Shown here piece after piece: positions 1 through 6,687 of a DNA stretch of 11,977 nt. Both the position numbers and the translations under genes were made by a program. The notes below the pieces were generated by a model, which worked only from the letters and a program-made list of their open reading frames with translations, did not search any database and was not told where the DNA came from. Origin of the DNA: DATLZB01 sp035574175 (GTDB lineage: Bacteria > Pseudomonadota > Alphaproteobacteria > Rhizobiales > Hyphomicrobiaceae); contig DATLZB010000026.1 in assembly GCA_035574175.1 (NCBI GenBank), forward strand, positions 1 to 11,977, given 5' to 3'. Position 1 is the first letter of the stretch, and each line of letters starts with the position of its first letter.

Positions 1-1
1 C

Positions 2-217
2 AACGAGCGGCCGAGCTTCTTTATCACCTGTCGCGGCCCCTCGGCGCGGCCGCCACAGCACCTTGCGGAGTTCATCAGCGGAAGTGGCAGGCCGCAGCTC
101 GATGCGCTCACCATCCAGCCTTACTACACGTGGCGGCTGGCGCAAACCTCGGGCATGCGGCTCGAAGTGGGCAAGAGCGGCGCCGACATCTTGATCTCCG
201 CCCTGCCGCAGTCCTGA
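2..217 (+). CDS. C-terminal fragment of an unrecognised protein
   Basis: An open frame enters from the left edge of the window and ends at TGA 215-217, giving 71 residues. Codon use is of the high-GC kind seen in the neighbouring genes, and the translation is a mixed, globular-looking sequence (for example FFITCRG near the start and QPYYTWRLAQTSG in the middle) without an obvious membrane segment, cysteine pattern or catalytic motif. The start lies outside the window. I do not recognise the family; the fragment is too short to assign a function. It reads in the same direction as the response regulator gene about 105 bp downstream, but a hairpin and a possible promoter region separate the two. 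Confidence 0.6.
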   Translation, partial: NERPSFFITCRGPSARPPQHLAEFISGSGRPQLDALTIQPYYTWRLAQTSGMRLEVGKSGADILISALPQS

Positions 218-254
218 TGCCGCTCGAGCCGCCCTTCTTGGTGGAGTTGCCCGC

Positions 255-280
255 GGTCGCTAACGGTTCGTTAAGCGGCC
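255..280 (+). terminator. stem-loop after the first partial gene (possible weak terminator)
   Basis: GGTCGCTAACG (255-265) can pair with CGTTAAGCGGCC (269-280) around a GTT loop, with one G-T pair and one bulged A. There is no run of T after the stem, so an intrinsic terminator is only a possibility. The same bases hold a CtrA-like TAA pair described separately, so the symmetry may serve protein binding instead. Confidence 0.25.
260..274 (+). promoter_or_regulatory. CtrA-like site CTAA-N7-TTAA upstream of the response regulator
   Basis: CTAA at 260-263 and TTAA at 271-274 are separated by exactly seven bases. The alphaproteobacterial cell-cycle regulator CtrA recognises TTAA-N7-TTAA, so this is a one-mismatch match, lying 50 bp upstream of a single-domain response regulator gene. 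This is inference from pattern only; such a short motif can occur by chance, and the same bases form a hairpin. Confidence 0.25.
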
Positions 281-323
281 GTGCGCACTTTCCGTTCTCC
301 GACAAAACTGAGGACGGACCTCG

Positions 324-695
324 ATGCGCTGCCTCGTCATCGACGATTCGGACGTGATCAGAAGGGTCGCCCGGCGGCTTCTCGAGGATTTCGGGTTCGA
401 AGTGGCGGAAGCCGAGGACGCGGGGCGCGCGCTTGCCGCCTGCAGGGTCGAGATGCCCGACCTCATCATCGTCGACTGGCTGCTGCCCAGCATGAGCGGT
501 TGCGATTTTTTGGTGCAGCTGCGTGCGCTGATCGTGGGACGCAAGCCGGCGGTGATCTACTGCACGAGCGAGTACGATGAGGCCGCCGCCGCCGTCGCCC
601 GCGCGGCCGGAGCGGACGACATCCTGCTCAAGCCGTTTGACCGGCAGTCGCTCACAGCCAGCCTGGCGGCGACCGGCGTGACGATGCCTGCGTAA
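324..695 (+). CDS. single-domain response regulator (receiver domain only)
   Basis: A 123-residue protein made of one CheY-like receiver domain and nothing else. The expected residues are all present: the acidic pair D7-D8, the phosphoacceptor D51 in LIIVDW, T81 at the end of beta-4 (VIYCTS) and K103 followed by P104-F105. It should therefore be phosphorylated by a histidine kinase and act by protein-protein contact, as stand-alone receivers of the CheY, DivK or CpdR kind do; it has no output or DNA-binding domain. No kinase or chemotaxis gene lies in the window, so partner and process are unknown. The ATG at 324 follows an AGGA at 311-314, a slightly long spacing. About 170 bp without a gene follow it, up to the HD hydrolase. 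Confidence 0.85.
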   Translation: MRCLVIDDSDVIRRVARRLLEDFGFEVAEAEDAGRALAACRVEMPDLIIVDWLLPSMSGCDFLVQLRALIVGRKPAVIYCTSEYDEAAAAVARAAGADDILLKPFDRQSLTASLAATGVTMPA

Positions 696-867
696 CAGGG
701 GCAGGGCTGCGCGATGAAGGGCGGCGCGGTCCGACGGCGTCGGCTCAATTGTGCCTCCCCTCTCCGGGTGTGTCTGGCGACTTGTGAGCGCGGCCGGGCA
801 GGCTCTAGAAAGGACTGCCGTACAGTGCGACGGTTCAATCGAGAGCCCGAAGCGAACCGCAAACTCC
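696..867 (+). other. 172-bp non-coding gap between the response regulator and HD hydrolase
   Basis: Holds a short 5-bp GC hairpin (731-743) just after the response regulator stop and a poor promoter-like pair, TTGTGA (782-787) and TAGAAA (806-811) with 18-bp spacing. Part of it could be coding if the HD hydrolase starts at GTG 751 or GTG 784, which I consider unlikely. Nothing else stands out. Confidence 0.3.
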
Positions 868-1494
868 ATGGGCGAGACGAAGCCGCCTCCTGCGCCACCA
901 CCGCGCGCCTGGCAGCGCATGCTCTCGGGCCGCCGTCTCGATCTGCTCAATCCGGCGCCGCGCGACATTGAGATCGCCGACATCGCCCTCGGCCTGGCAC
1001 GGGTCGCACGCTGGAACGGACAGACCCTCGGTCCCCATGCGTTCTCGGTCGCTCAACATGCACTGCTGGTCGAAGCCATCCTGCGTGCCGAAAACCCCGG
1101 CATGGAGCGGCGCTGGCTGCTGGCGGGGCTGCTCCACGACGCACCCGAGTATGTCATCGGCGACCTGATCAGCCCGTTCAAGGCGGCGCTCGGATTGGAC
1201 TACAAGGCGTTCGAGGTGCGCCTCCTGGAGGCCATTTACATGCGCTTCGGCCTCCCGGCGCGTCTGCCTGATGCGATCTTCGCCAAGATCAAGGCGTCCG
1301 ACCGGGTTGCCGCCTATCTCGAGGCAACCCGGCTTGCCGGCTTCTCCATAGCGGAGGCCGAGATATACTTCGGCCCCCTCGGAACGGCAGGTGCTGAGGC
1401 CGTTAGTGAAGTCCAGTGCCTGCTCGCTCCCTTGTCAACGACCGAGGCAGAGGCGAGATTCCTCTCGCGCTTCAAATCGCTGACCGGTCCCTGA
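868..1494 (+). CDS. HD-domain phosphohydrolase, YfbR-like (5'-nucleotidase family)
   Basis: A 208-residue HD-superfamily metal-dependent hydrolase resembling YfbR, the E. coli deoxyribonucleoside 5'-monophosphatase. Visible metal and substrate residues match the family order: R48-W49, H64 (in FSVAQH), H90-D91 with E94 (LLHDAPE), and D145 (KASDR). The likely reaction is dephosphorylation of dNMPs in the cytoplasm, although HD families vary in substrate and this is inferred. The frame is open upstream to a GTG at 751, but the segment 751-867 is low in conserved-looking sequence; I chose ATG 868 because the family-like part (RMLSGRRLDLL) begins soon after it. The ribosome binding site there is weak, so ATG 919 or an upstream GTG cannot be excluded. 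A phosphatase gene follows in the same direction after about 126 bp. Confidence 0.8.
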   Translation: MGETKPPPAPPPRAWQRMLSGRRLDLLNPAPRDIEIADIALGLARVARWNGQTLGPHAFSVAQHALLVEAILRAENPGMERRWLLAGLLHDAPEYVIGDLISPFKAALGLDYKAFEVRLLEAIYMRFGLPARLPDAIFAKIKASDRVAAYLEATRLAGFSIAEAEIYFGPLGTAGAEAVSEVQCLLAPLSTTEAEARFLSRFKSLTGP

Positions 1495-1567
1495 CCCAAT
1501 CGTCTTGCAAGTTTCCCGGTGGGGCTTACTGTTGACGGGGTCTGGCTACTCGCCGGCGGGGGCCAGG

Positions 1568-1595
1568 TTGCGACATTCAGGGGCGATGTTAAATT
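1568..1595 (+). promoter_or_regulatory. weak promoter candidate upstream of the phosphatase
   Basis: TTGCGA (1568-1573) and TAAATT (1590-1595) are spaced by 16 bp in a locally AT-richer patch of the 126-bp gap before the phosphatase gene. Hexamer matches are partial, so this is a low-confidence sigma-70-like call. Confidence 0.25.
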
Positions 1596-1620
1596 TAGGG
1601 AGCGTGCGCGTCGGGGTTTG

Positions 1621-2208
1621 ATGCACGACACCCAATCCATTCAGCTCACTGCTCCGGCCCAGGCGGGCGAAACGGCCGCTGCGACCTCGTTGGGCGTGAT
1701 CCACGTGTGCCCGATAAGCGCGGTACCGGAGCTGCTCGTGCGAACCGGTGCGCGCCACCTGATCACCGTCATCAACGAACACATGCTGCTGGCGACGCCG
1801 CAGGGCTTCAGCCGCGATAACCACCTTCGCCTGGCGGTGCACGACATCATCGAGCCGCAGCCCGGCCTCATATGTCCCGGTCCGGAGCATGTGGCGCAGC
1901 TCATCTCCTTCGCCCGCCGCTGGAATCACGACGGGCCGCTGGTCATTCATTGCCACGCCGGCATCAGCCGATCGCCAGCGGCAGCGTTCATTGCTCTGTG
2001 CACGCTCAACCCCAATGCACCGGAGCTGCGGTTGGCGGAGCGGATCAGACAGGCCTCGCCCACGGCGCTTCCCAACCGGCGCATGGTGGAGCTTGCGGAT
2101 GCCGCCCTCGGGCGCGGGGGCCGCATGGTCGAGGCAATCGAGCGGATCGGCATGGCGGAGCCGGCGATCGAGGCGGTTCCCTTCGCGGTCGAGAGCCGCC
2201 ACGGCTAA
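1621..2208 (+). CDS. tyrosine/dual-specificity-type protein phosphatase
   Basis: A 195-residue protein carrying the cysteine-phosphatase signature HCHAGISRS, which fits HCxxGxxR: C111 would be the phosphocysteine nucleophile and R117 the phosphate-binding arginine. D75 (in AVHDI) is a plausible general acid about 36 residues earlier, as in small dual-specificity phosphatases. The fold size fits a lone cytoplasmic phosphatase domain with no membrane segment. Similar proteins in Hyphomicrobiales are annotated as tyrosine phosphatases with unknown substrates. A GTG at 1519 would add 34 residues of low-complexity, non-family sequence, so ATG 1621 with GGGG just upstream is preferred. It sits between the HD hydrolase and nadQ in the same direction, but gaps above 100 bp leave operon membership uncertain. 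Confidence 0.8.
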   Translation: MHDTQSIQLTAPAQAGETAAATSLGVIHVCPISAVPELLVRTGARHLITVINEHMLLATPQGFSRDNHLRLAVHDIIEPQPGLICPGPEHVAQLISFARRWNHDGPLVIHCHAGISRSPAAAFIALCTLNPNAPELRLAERIRQASPTALPNRRMVELADAALGRGGRMVEAIERIGMAEPAIEAVPFAVESRHG

Positions 2209-2317
2209 GGCGCGGCGCCACGGCAAGTCCGCGGAGAAGACGCTCGCGAGAAAGGCGTTTTCCGTGCGCAAATTCGCCACGATCGCACTCTTAATCTCCG
2301 GCCACGGGAGATGAGCC

Positions 2318-3370
2318 ATGGCGACTGAACTGCGCGCGAAAAGCGCAAGCGAATCCCGCAGCATAGGAAGTTCGACGGGCCGGCTGCTGCAGCGCGACAC
2401 GGCAGTGGTGGAGATCGGCCTCAACGCGGCCATTCTGGCGGTAAGAGGCAACGAGCCCGTGGTGCTCGTGGTGCGGCCCGAGCACGATGCGCGCGCCGGC
2501 GGCGATGGCTTGCCGTTCGGCCCGTTCTCCCCGCTCGATCACCGCACGCTCGAGATCGGCCTCAGGTCATGGGTGGCCGAGCAGACCGGGCTCGAGCTCG
2601 GCTACGTGGAACAACTCTACACATTCGGCGATCGCGGTCGGCACGCGCAGCCGGGCGACACCGGGCCGCATGTGGTGTCGATCGGCTATCTGGCGCTGAC
2701 GCGCCCCGGCGAGGATCGCGGACCGGGCCGCGGCACGTGGCGGAGCTGGTACGACTACTTTCCATGGGAGGACTGGCGCAAGGGCAAGCCCGCAATCCTC
2801 GCCGAGATCATCGAGCCGCGGCTGACCGAGTGGGCAAACCGCCCGCGGCTCTCCGTCACGCCGGTGCGGCCTTTGAAACGTGCCGAACGACTCAAGATGT
2901 GCTTCGGCCTCGGCGGCGGGCACTGGGACGAGGAGAAAGTGCTCGACCGGTTCGAGCTGCTCTACGAGGCGGGACTTGTCGAGGAGGCCCGTCGCGACGG
3001 GCGCGAGGCCGCAATGACGTGGCGCGAGCTGCCGCGGCTCGGCACGCCGATGCGCTACGATCACCGCCGCATTCTGGCGACCGCCATCGGCCGCATCAGG
3101 GCCAAGATCAAGTACCGGCCGGTGGTGTTCGAGATGATGCCGCCCGAGTTCACGCTGTTCGAGCTGCAGCGCACGGTGGAGGCCATCCTCGGACCCCATC
3201 TCCACAAACAGAACTTCCGCCGGCTGGTGGAAAGCGCCGGCCTTGTCGAGCCGACCGGCGAGGTGCGTACCAAGACGGGCGGACGGCCAGCCAAGCTCTT
3301 CCGATTCCGCCGCGAGGTGCTGCTCGAGCGCCCGGCGCCCGGGGTGCGGGTGAAGGCGGGGCGGGTTTAG
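2318..3370 (+). CDS. nadQ: NadQ-type transcriptional regulator of NAD biosynthesis (Nudix-like domain plus winged helix)
   Basis: A 350-residue protein with two recognisable halves. Residues about 28-175 form a Nudix-like sensor domain, but the Nudix box is degenerate: aligned on G91, the REUxEExG core reads SWVAEQTG, so two of the three usual glutamates are lost and hydrolysis is unlikely. The motif LYTFGDRGR (100-108) is of the type seen in NrtR/NadQ regulators. Residues about 275-335 form a C-terminal winged helix (FELQRTVEAILGP, then HKQNFRRLVE as likely recognition helix, then GGRPAKLFRFR as wing). NadQ is known in alphaproteobacteria as a regulator of nadABC-type genes. The nadABC operon begins 2.2 kb downstream and has two candidate operators. 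The start ATG 2318 has GGGAG at 2306-2310. No similar operator is visible upstream of this gene itself, so autoregulation is not evident. Confidence 0.82.
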   Translation: MATELRAKSASESRSIGSSTGRLLQRDTAVVEIGLNAAILAVRGNEPVVLVVRPEHDARAGGDGLPFGPFSPLDHRTLEIGLRSWVAEQTGLELGYVEQLYTFGDRGRHAQPGDTGPHVVSIGYLALTRPGEDRGPGRGTWRSWYDYFPWEDWRKGKPAILAEIIEPRLTEWANRPRLSVTPVRPLKRAERLKMCFGLGGGHWDEEKVLDRFELLYEAGLVEEARRDGREAAMTWRELPRLGTPMRYDHRRILATAIGRIRAKIKYRPVVFEMMPPEFTLFELQRTVEAILGPHLHKQNFRRLVESAGLVEPTGEVRTKTGGRPAKLFRFRREVLLERPAPGVRVKAGRV

Positions 3371-3437
3371 CCGCGCCGCGTTTCCCCCCTTCTTGCTTCC
3401 TGCGGCCACGCTCCGCTTCTCCGACCGGCGATCCGCT

Positions 3438-3466
3438 TTGTTTCCAGCGCCGACCTCGGCTATGAC
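3438..3466 (+). promoter_or_regulatory. promoter candidate for the patatin gene
   Basis: TTGTTT (3438-3443) and TATGAC (3461-3466) are separated by 17 bp, ahead of the phospholipase gene, predicting a leader of roughly 60 nt. The match to the sigma-70 pattern is fair. If real, the patatin pair has its own promoter and is not merely read through from nadQ. Confidence 0.35.
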
Positions 3467-3535
3467 CAGACGTGAACGGGCCGTCATCTCACAGTGCAGG
3501 CGGCGGATCGATCTTGCCCGATCCTCGGGGGGCGC

Positions 3536-4849
3536 ATGTCGTGGCAACGAACGCTCGATGAGCACCTGTTCGGTGCCGGGCCCAAGCGCATCCTGTCGCT
3601 CGACGGCGGGGGTGTGCGAGGACTGATCACGCTGGGGATGCTGAAAAAGGTCGAAGCCGTGCTGGAAGCCCGGCACGGGCCCGACCTCAGGCTGTGCGAC
3701 TACTTCGACCTGATCGGCGGCACGTCGACGGGGGCATTGATCGCGGCGCTGCTGGCGCTCGGCCACAAGGTCGATCAGATCATCGCCCTCTACAGGGAGA
3801 TGATTCCGAAAGTCTTCTACCGCAGGAGCTTCCTCCAGGGCATCAGCGCCAAGTTCGATAGTTCGGCCTTCGCGAGCGCGATCGACACGGTGATCGGCGA
3901 TTTCCTCGAGCGATCCGGGCGAGATCGCGGCGACGTCGGCGGGCTGCGCATGAACTCGCCGCTGATCCTCACGGGCCTCGCCATCGTCGCCAAGCGGATC
4001 GACACGGGCAGTGTGTGGGTGCTCACCAACAACCCGCGTGCCAAGTATTGGGATGCAAACTCGCAACTCTGGCGCAAACACCTTCTTGAGACCAAGAGCA
4101 CCGAGTTCTTCCCCAACTCGGACTACGAGCTCCGAACCATCGTAAGGGCGAGTGCCTCGGCCCCCTTCTATCTCGACGGCGTGGAGCTCAGGATTTCCAA
4201 GGATGAGGTCGGCCATTTCCTCGACGGGGCGGTCTCGCCGTTCAACAATCCCTGCCAGGAGTTGTTCCTGATGACCGCGCTCAGAGCGGTCGACGGCGCC
4301 TGGAACGAGGAAAAGGTGTCGCCTTACGGTTTCGGCTGGCGGACCGGCGCCGACAATTTGTTTTTGCTCTCGCTCGGCTGCGGCAGCTGCCGACACAGGA
4401 TCGCCAGCCGCAAGTTCGCCCGCAAGTACGCGATTCAGAAAGCATTCGTCGCACTCACCGGCATCATCGACGATACCTCGACGCACAGCACGATCTGGAT
4501 GCAGGCGATCTCGAAATGCCCCAGCCCCTACTACATCAACACCAATCTGCTCAGCATGCAGGGTCTGAGCATCGTCGAGCAACCGCTGCTCACCTTTCGG
4601 CGGATCAACCCGCGGCTCGAGCACGATTGGCTCGAACGGGAGCTTGGAGCAGCCTTCAGGTACTCGGCCAGGGTGCTCGCCCGCATCAGGGAACTCGACC
4701 GCTCGGACCGGCGCAATCTCGACCGGCTCCTAGACATCGGGCTCGCAACAGGTGAGAAACTGATCTCGTTAGACGACTTTCCGGCGGTGTTCGACCTTCA
4801 GCGCAATCTGGTCGCAGCATTAGCCGAGCGCAGCGGCCATCGCCGATGA
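3536..4849 (+). CDS. patatin-like phospholipase
   Basis: A 437-residue patatin-family lipid acyl hydrolase. The catalytic parts are intact: the glycine-rich oxyanion loop DGGGVRG (23-29), the nucleophile elbow GGTSTG with S64, and the dyad aspartate D230 in FLDGAV, preceded by the typical RASASAPFY segment (204-212). It should cleave acyl esters of membrane phospholipids. No signal peptide or membrane helix is visible, so it is probably cytoplasmic and acts on the inner membrane. The region after residue 240 is long and has no domain I can name. The frame extends to GTG 3494, but ATG 3536 has GGGGGG just upstream and begins with family-like sequence (MSWQRTLDEHLFG). Patatins serve in lipid turnover, secretion and, in CBASS systems (CapV), as cell-killing effectors; no cyclase gene is present here, so a defence role is not supported. 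Confidence 0.88.
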   Translation: MSWQRTLDEHLFGAGPKRILSLDGGGVRGLITLGMLKKVEAVLEARHGPDLRLCDYFDLIGGTSTGALIAALLALGHKVDQIIALYREMIPKVFYRRSFLQGISAKFDSSAFASAIDTVIGDFLERSGRDRGDVGGLRMNSPLILTGLAIVAKRIDTGSVWVLTNNPRAKYWDANSQLWRKHLLETKSTEFFPNSDYELRTIVRASASAPFYLDGVELRISKDEVGHFLDGAVSPFNNPCQELFLMTALRAVDGAWNEEKVSPYGFGWRTGADNLFLLSLGCGSCRHRIASRKFARKYAIQKAFVALTGIIDDTSTHSTIWMQAISKCPSPYYINTNLLSMQGLSIVEQPLLTFRRINPRLEHDWLERELGAAFRYSARVLARIRELDRSDRRNLDRLLDIGLATGEKLISLDDFPAVFDLQRNLVAALAERSGHRR

Positions 4850-4882
4850 GGCAGAGCGCCGCAAAGGATACCGGGTGGCGCG

Positions 4883-5419
4883 ATGTTCACGATCGAAAGG
4901 CGCGGGTTCTTTCGCAGGCGCAACCGGCTCATCGCGCAGGCCGCACTCACCGAGCAGGACTTTCGCGAAGTCGCCGCACGGCTCGGGCAGCCGATCATAA
5001 GGGCGCGCAAGATCGGCTTCGTCGCAGCGCGCAAGGCCCAAGAGCGCGAAACGGTGGTGACGCGATGGAACGGGCAGGAGACGCGCAACACGGCGGAACC
5101 GGGTGACTGGGTGGTCACCAACCTGTCGGCCGACAAGAAGGTGTTGCGCGACAAGGACGGCAACACCAACACGTATGTCATCCGCGCCAGCAAGTTCCCA
5201 AGTCTTTATGAGCCGCTCACCGACGGAACCGCGTTCGGCGCCCTGTTCAAGGCCAGGGGTCAGGTGGAGGCCATCTACCTCTCGGGCGGCTTCGATATCC
5301 AAGCGCCATGGGGGCAGAAGCAGACTTCGAGGGTCGGCTACCTCCTGCTCAACGCGGGAGAGGTCTACGGCAACCACAAGGACACGTTCGAGGCGACCTA
5401 TGAGGTCATAAAGCGGTGA
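4883..5419 (+). CDS. small protein with tandem PGDYG-type repeat
   Basis: A 178-residue cytoplasmic protein, unusually basic at its N-terminus (RRGFFRRRNR, 6-15). The segment 62-112 resembles the PGDYG domain: WNGQET, then PGDWVVTN (73-80), then a Y..F...YEPL ending (105-112). Residues 143-176 repeat the same plan in shorter form: WGQKQTS, GYLLLN (152-157) and FEATYEVI (169-176). I read this as an internal duplication in which the second copy lost the PGD residues. The function of the domain is not established. The gene lies 33 bp after the patatin gene in the same direction, so cotranscription is likely and a functional partnership possible. The ATG at 4883 has only loose ribosome-binding matches (AAGGA 4864-4868, GGGTGG 4872-4877). 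Confidence 0.7.
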   Translation: MFTIERRGFFRRRNRLIAQAALTEQDFREVAARLGQPIIRARKIGFVAARKAQERETVVTRWNGQETRNTAEPGDWVVTNLSADKKVLRDKDGNTNTYVIRASKFPSLYEPLTDGTAFGALFKARGQVEAIYLSGGFDIQAPWGQKQTSRVGYLLLNAGEVYGNHKDTFEATYEVIKR

Positions 5420-5513
5420 CGGTCGCCGCCCGTCATTCGGCACGCGCGCGACAGCCCCGTCAATTTCGCTCTGGAATTCGAGCGCGGTCTTGCCTAAGTT
5501 AAGAACGCCACAC

Positions 5514-5532
5514 AATGCTCAATGAGAGTATA
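5514..5532 (+). promoter_or_regulatory. upstream candidate NadQ operator
   Basis: AATGCTCAATGAGAGTATA matches the element at 5563-5581 at 15 of 19 positions in the same orientation, sharing the core CTCAATG and the TATA end. It is itself only partly palindromic (5 of 9 pairs). The two copies start 49 bp apart, with a GC-rich 30-bp spacer. Assignment to NadQ is inference from position and from the nearby nadQ gene. Confidence 0.45.
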
Positions 5533-5562
5533 TCATTCGACGTCGGGGTTCGGCGGCCACGA

Positions 5563-5581
5563 TATACTCAATGTGATTATA
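5563..5581 (+). promoter_or_regulatory. downstream candidate NadQ operator
   Basis: TATACTCAATGTGATTATA is an imperfect palindrome (TATA-n-TCA-nnn-TGA-n-TATA; 7 of 9 pairs match) ending 16 bp before the nadA start codon. It is strikingly AT-rich for this window. It covers TATACT and TTATAA hexamers that could serve as a -10 element, so a bound repressor would block transcription. That NadQ binds here is inferred. Confidence 0.5.
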
Positions 5582-5587
5582 AGCTTT

Positions 5588-5594
5588 GGAGGAG
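5588..5594 (+). promoter_or_regulatory. ribosome binding site deciding the nadA start
   Basis: GGAGGAG at 5588-5594 stands just upstream of ATG 5598. A TTG at 5586 would also open the frame but overlaps this site, so ATG 5598 is the better start. Confidence 0.6.
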
Positions 5595-5597
5595 CCG

Positions 5598-6656
5598 ATG
5601 GCCTCTATGACCACCGCCGCCGAGGCAGAGGCCGCTAAGCGCCATCAGGCCCTACCGCGGCCCGGACTTGAGTTCACACCCGAGCTCGCGCGGGAGATGG
5701 CTCCGCTTTATGCCAAGGTGGAGCGCGTCATCACCCCCATGGAGTGGCCCTACTATGCGCCGCTCATCAAGGCCATCAACGCGCTCAAGGCCAAGCGCAA
5801 CGCGGTTATTCTCGCTCACAACTATATGACGCCCGAAATCTTCCACTGCGTGGGCGATTTCCGCGGCGACAGCCTGCAGCTCGCCAAAGAGGCGGCGCGC
5901 ACCACGGCCCAGGTCATCGTGCAGGCCGGCGTGCACTTCATGGCCGAGACCTCCAAGTTGCTCAATCCGGAAAAGACCGTGCTCATCCCCGACCTAGAGG
6001 CCGGCTGTTCGCTCGCTGCCTCCATCACGGGTGCCGACGTGCGCGCCCTGCGCGAGGCTTATCCCGGCGTTCCCGTCGTCACCTACGTCAACACCAGCGC
6101 CGAGGTGAAGGCGGAAAGCGACATTTGCTGCACCTCGGCCAACGCGGTGAAGGTGGTCGAAAGCCTTGGAAGCCAGCGCGTGCTGCTGATCCCCGACGAG
6201 TTCCTGGCCAAGTACGTGCAGAGCAAGACCAAGGTCGAGATCATCACCTGGAAGGGTCACTGCGAGGTGCACGAACGTTTCACCGGCGAGGAGCTGGAAG
6301 CCTTCCGTGCGGCCGACCCGGGCGTGCGCATCATCGCCCATCCCGAATGCCCGCCCGACGTCCTCAAGGCCGCCGATTTCACGGGCTCCACCTCGGGCAT
6401 GATCGACTGGGTCAAGAGCAACCGGCCGCGCAAGGTCATCCTGGTGACCGAGTGCTCGATGTCGTCCAACGTAGCGGCCGAGACGCCGGAGGTGGAGTTC
6501 GTGCGGCCCTGCAACCTCTGCCCACACATGAAGCGCATCACCCTGGAAAAGATCCTCGACAGCCTCCTCTACATGCGCCACGAGGTGACCGTCGATCCCA
6601 TCGTTGCCGAGCGCGCGCGCCGCGCGGTCGAGCGCATGGTGAACCTCACCAACTGA
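5598..6656 (+). CDS. nadA: quinolinate synthase
   Basis: A 352-residue NadA. It condenses iminoaspartate from NadB with dihydroxyacetone phosphate to form quinolinate, using a [4Fe-4S] cluster. The probable cluster cysteines are visible: C137 in PDLEAGCS, C222 in KGHCEVHERF, and C308 in CNLCPHMKR (with C305 close by). Other family landmarks are AHNYMTPEI (73-81), GDSLQLA (90-96) and GSTSGMI (263-269). The length is of the usual longer proteobacterial class, with about 45 residues before the core. It is the first gene of nadABC; nadB follows after 31 bp. Two direct 19-bp elements upstream suggest control by NadQ. An ATG at 5607 is an alternative start. Confidence 0.96.
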   Translation: MASMTTAAEAEAAKRHQALPRPGLEFTPELAREMAPLYAKVERVITPMEWPYYAPLIKAINALKAKRNAVILAHNYMTPEIFHCVGDFRGDSLQLAKEAARTTAQVIVQAGVHFMAETSKLLNPEKTVLIPDLEAGCSLAASITGADVRALREAYPGVPVVTYVNTSAEVKAESDICCTSANAVKVVESLGSQRVLLIPDEFLAKYVQSKTKVEIITWKGHCEVHERFTGEELEAFRAADPGVRIIAHPECPPDVLKAADFTGSTSGMIDWVKSNRPRKVILVTECSMSSNVAAETPEVEFVRPCNLCPHMKRITLEKILDSLLYMRHEVTVDPIVAERARRAVERMVNLTN

Positions 6657-6687
6657 ACCCTCGCATCCCAACAGGTACATTACCGGC

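Noticed and set aside
731..743. CCGAC-GGC-GTCGG hairpin after the response regulator
   Set aside because: Only five base pairs with no T-run; such short hairpins are frequent in GC-rich spacers.
2567..4624. Long open frame (685 codons) on the minus strand opposite nadQ and the patatin gene
   Set aside because: Long antisense frames are expected in high-GC DNA. Its translation is low-complexity and charged, while the plus-strand genes carry clear catalytic and DNA-binding motifs.
3536..5419. CBASS-type defence module (CapV-like patatin)
   Set aside because: No cyclic-nucleotide synthase, HORMA, E1/E2 or JAB gene lies nearby, and the partner protein has no related motif.
5526..5569. Inverted repeat GAGTATATC / GATATACTC as the operator
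   Set aside because: The match is real, but the two 19-bp direct copies that contain these bases explain it better (15 of 19 identities in direct orientation).
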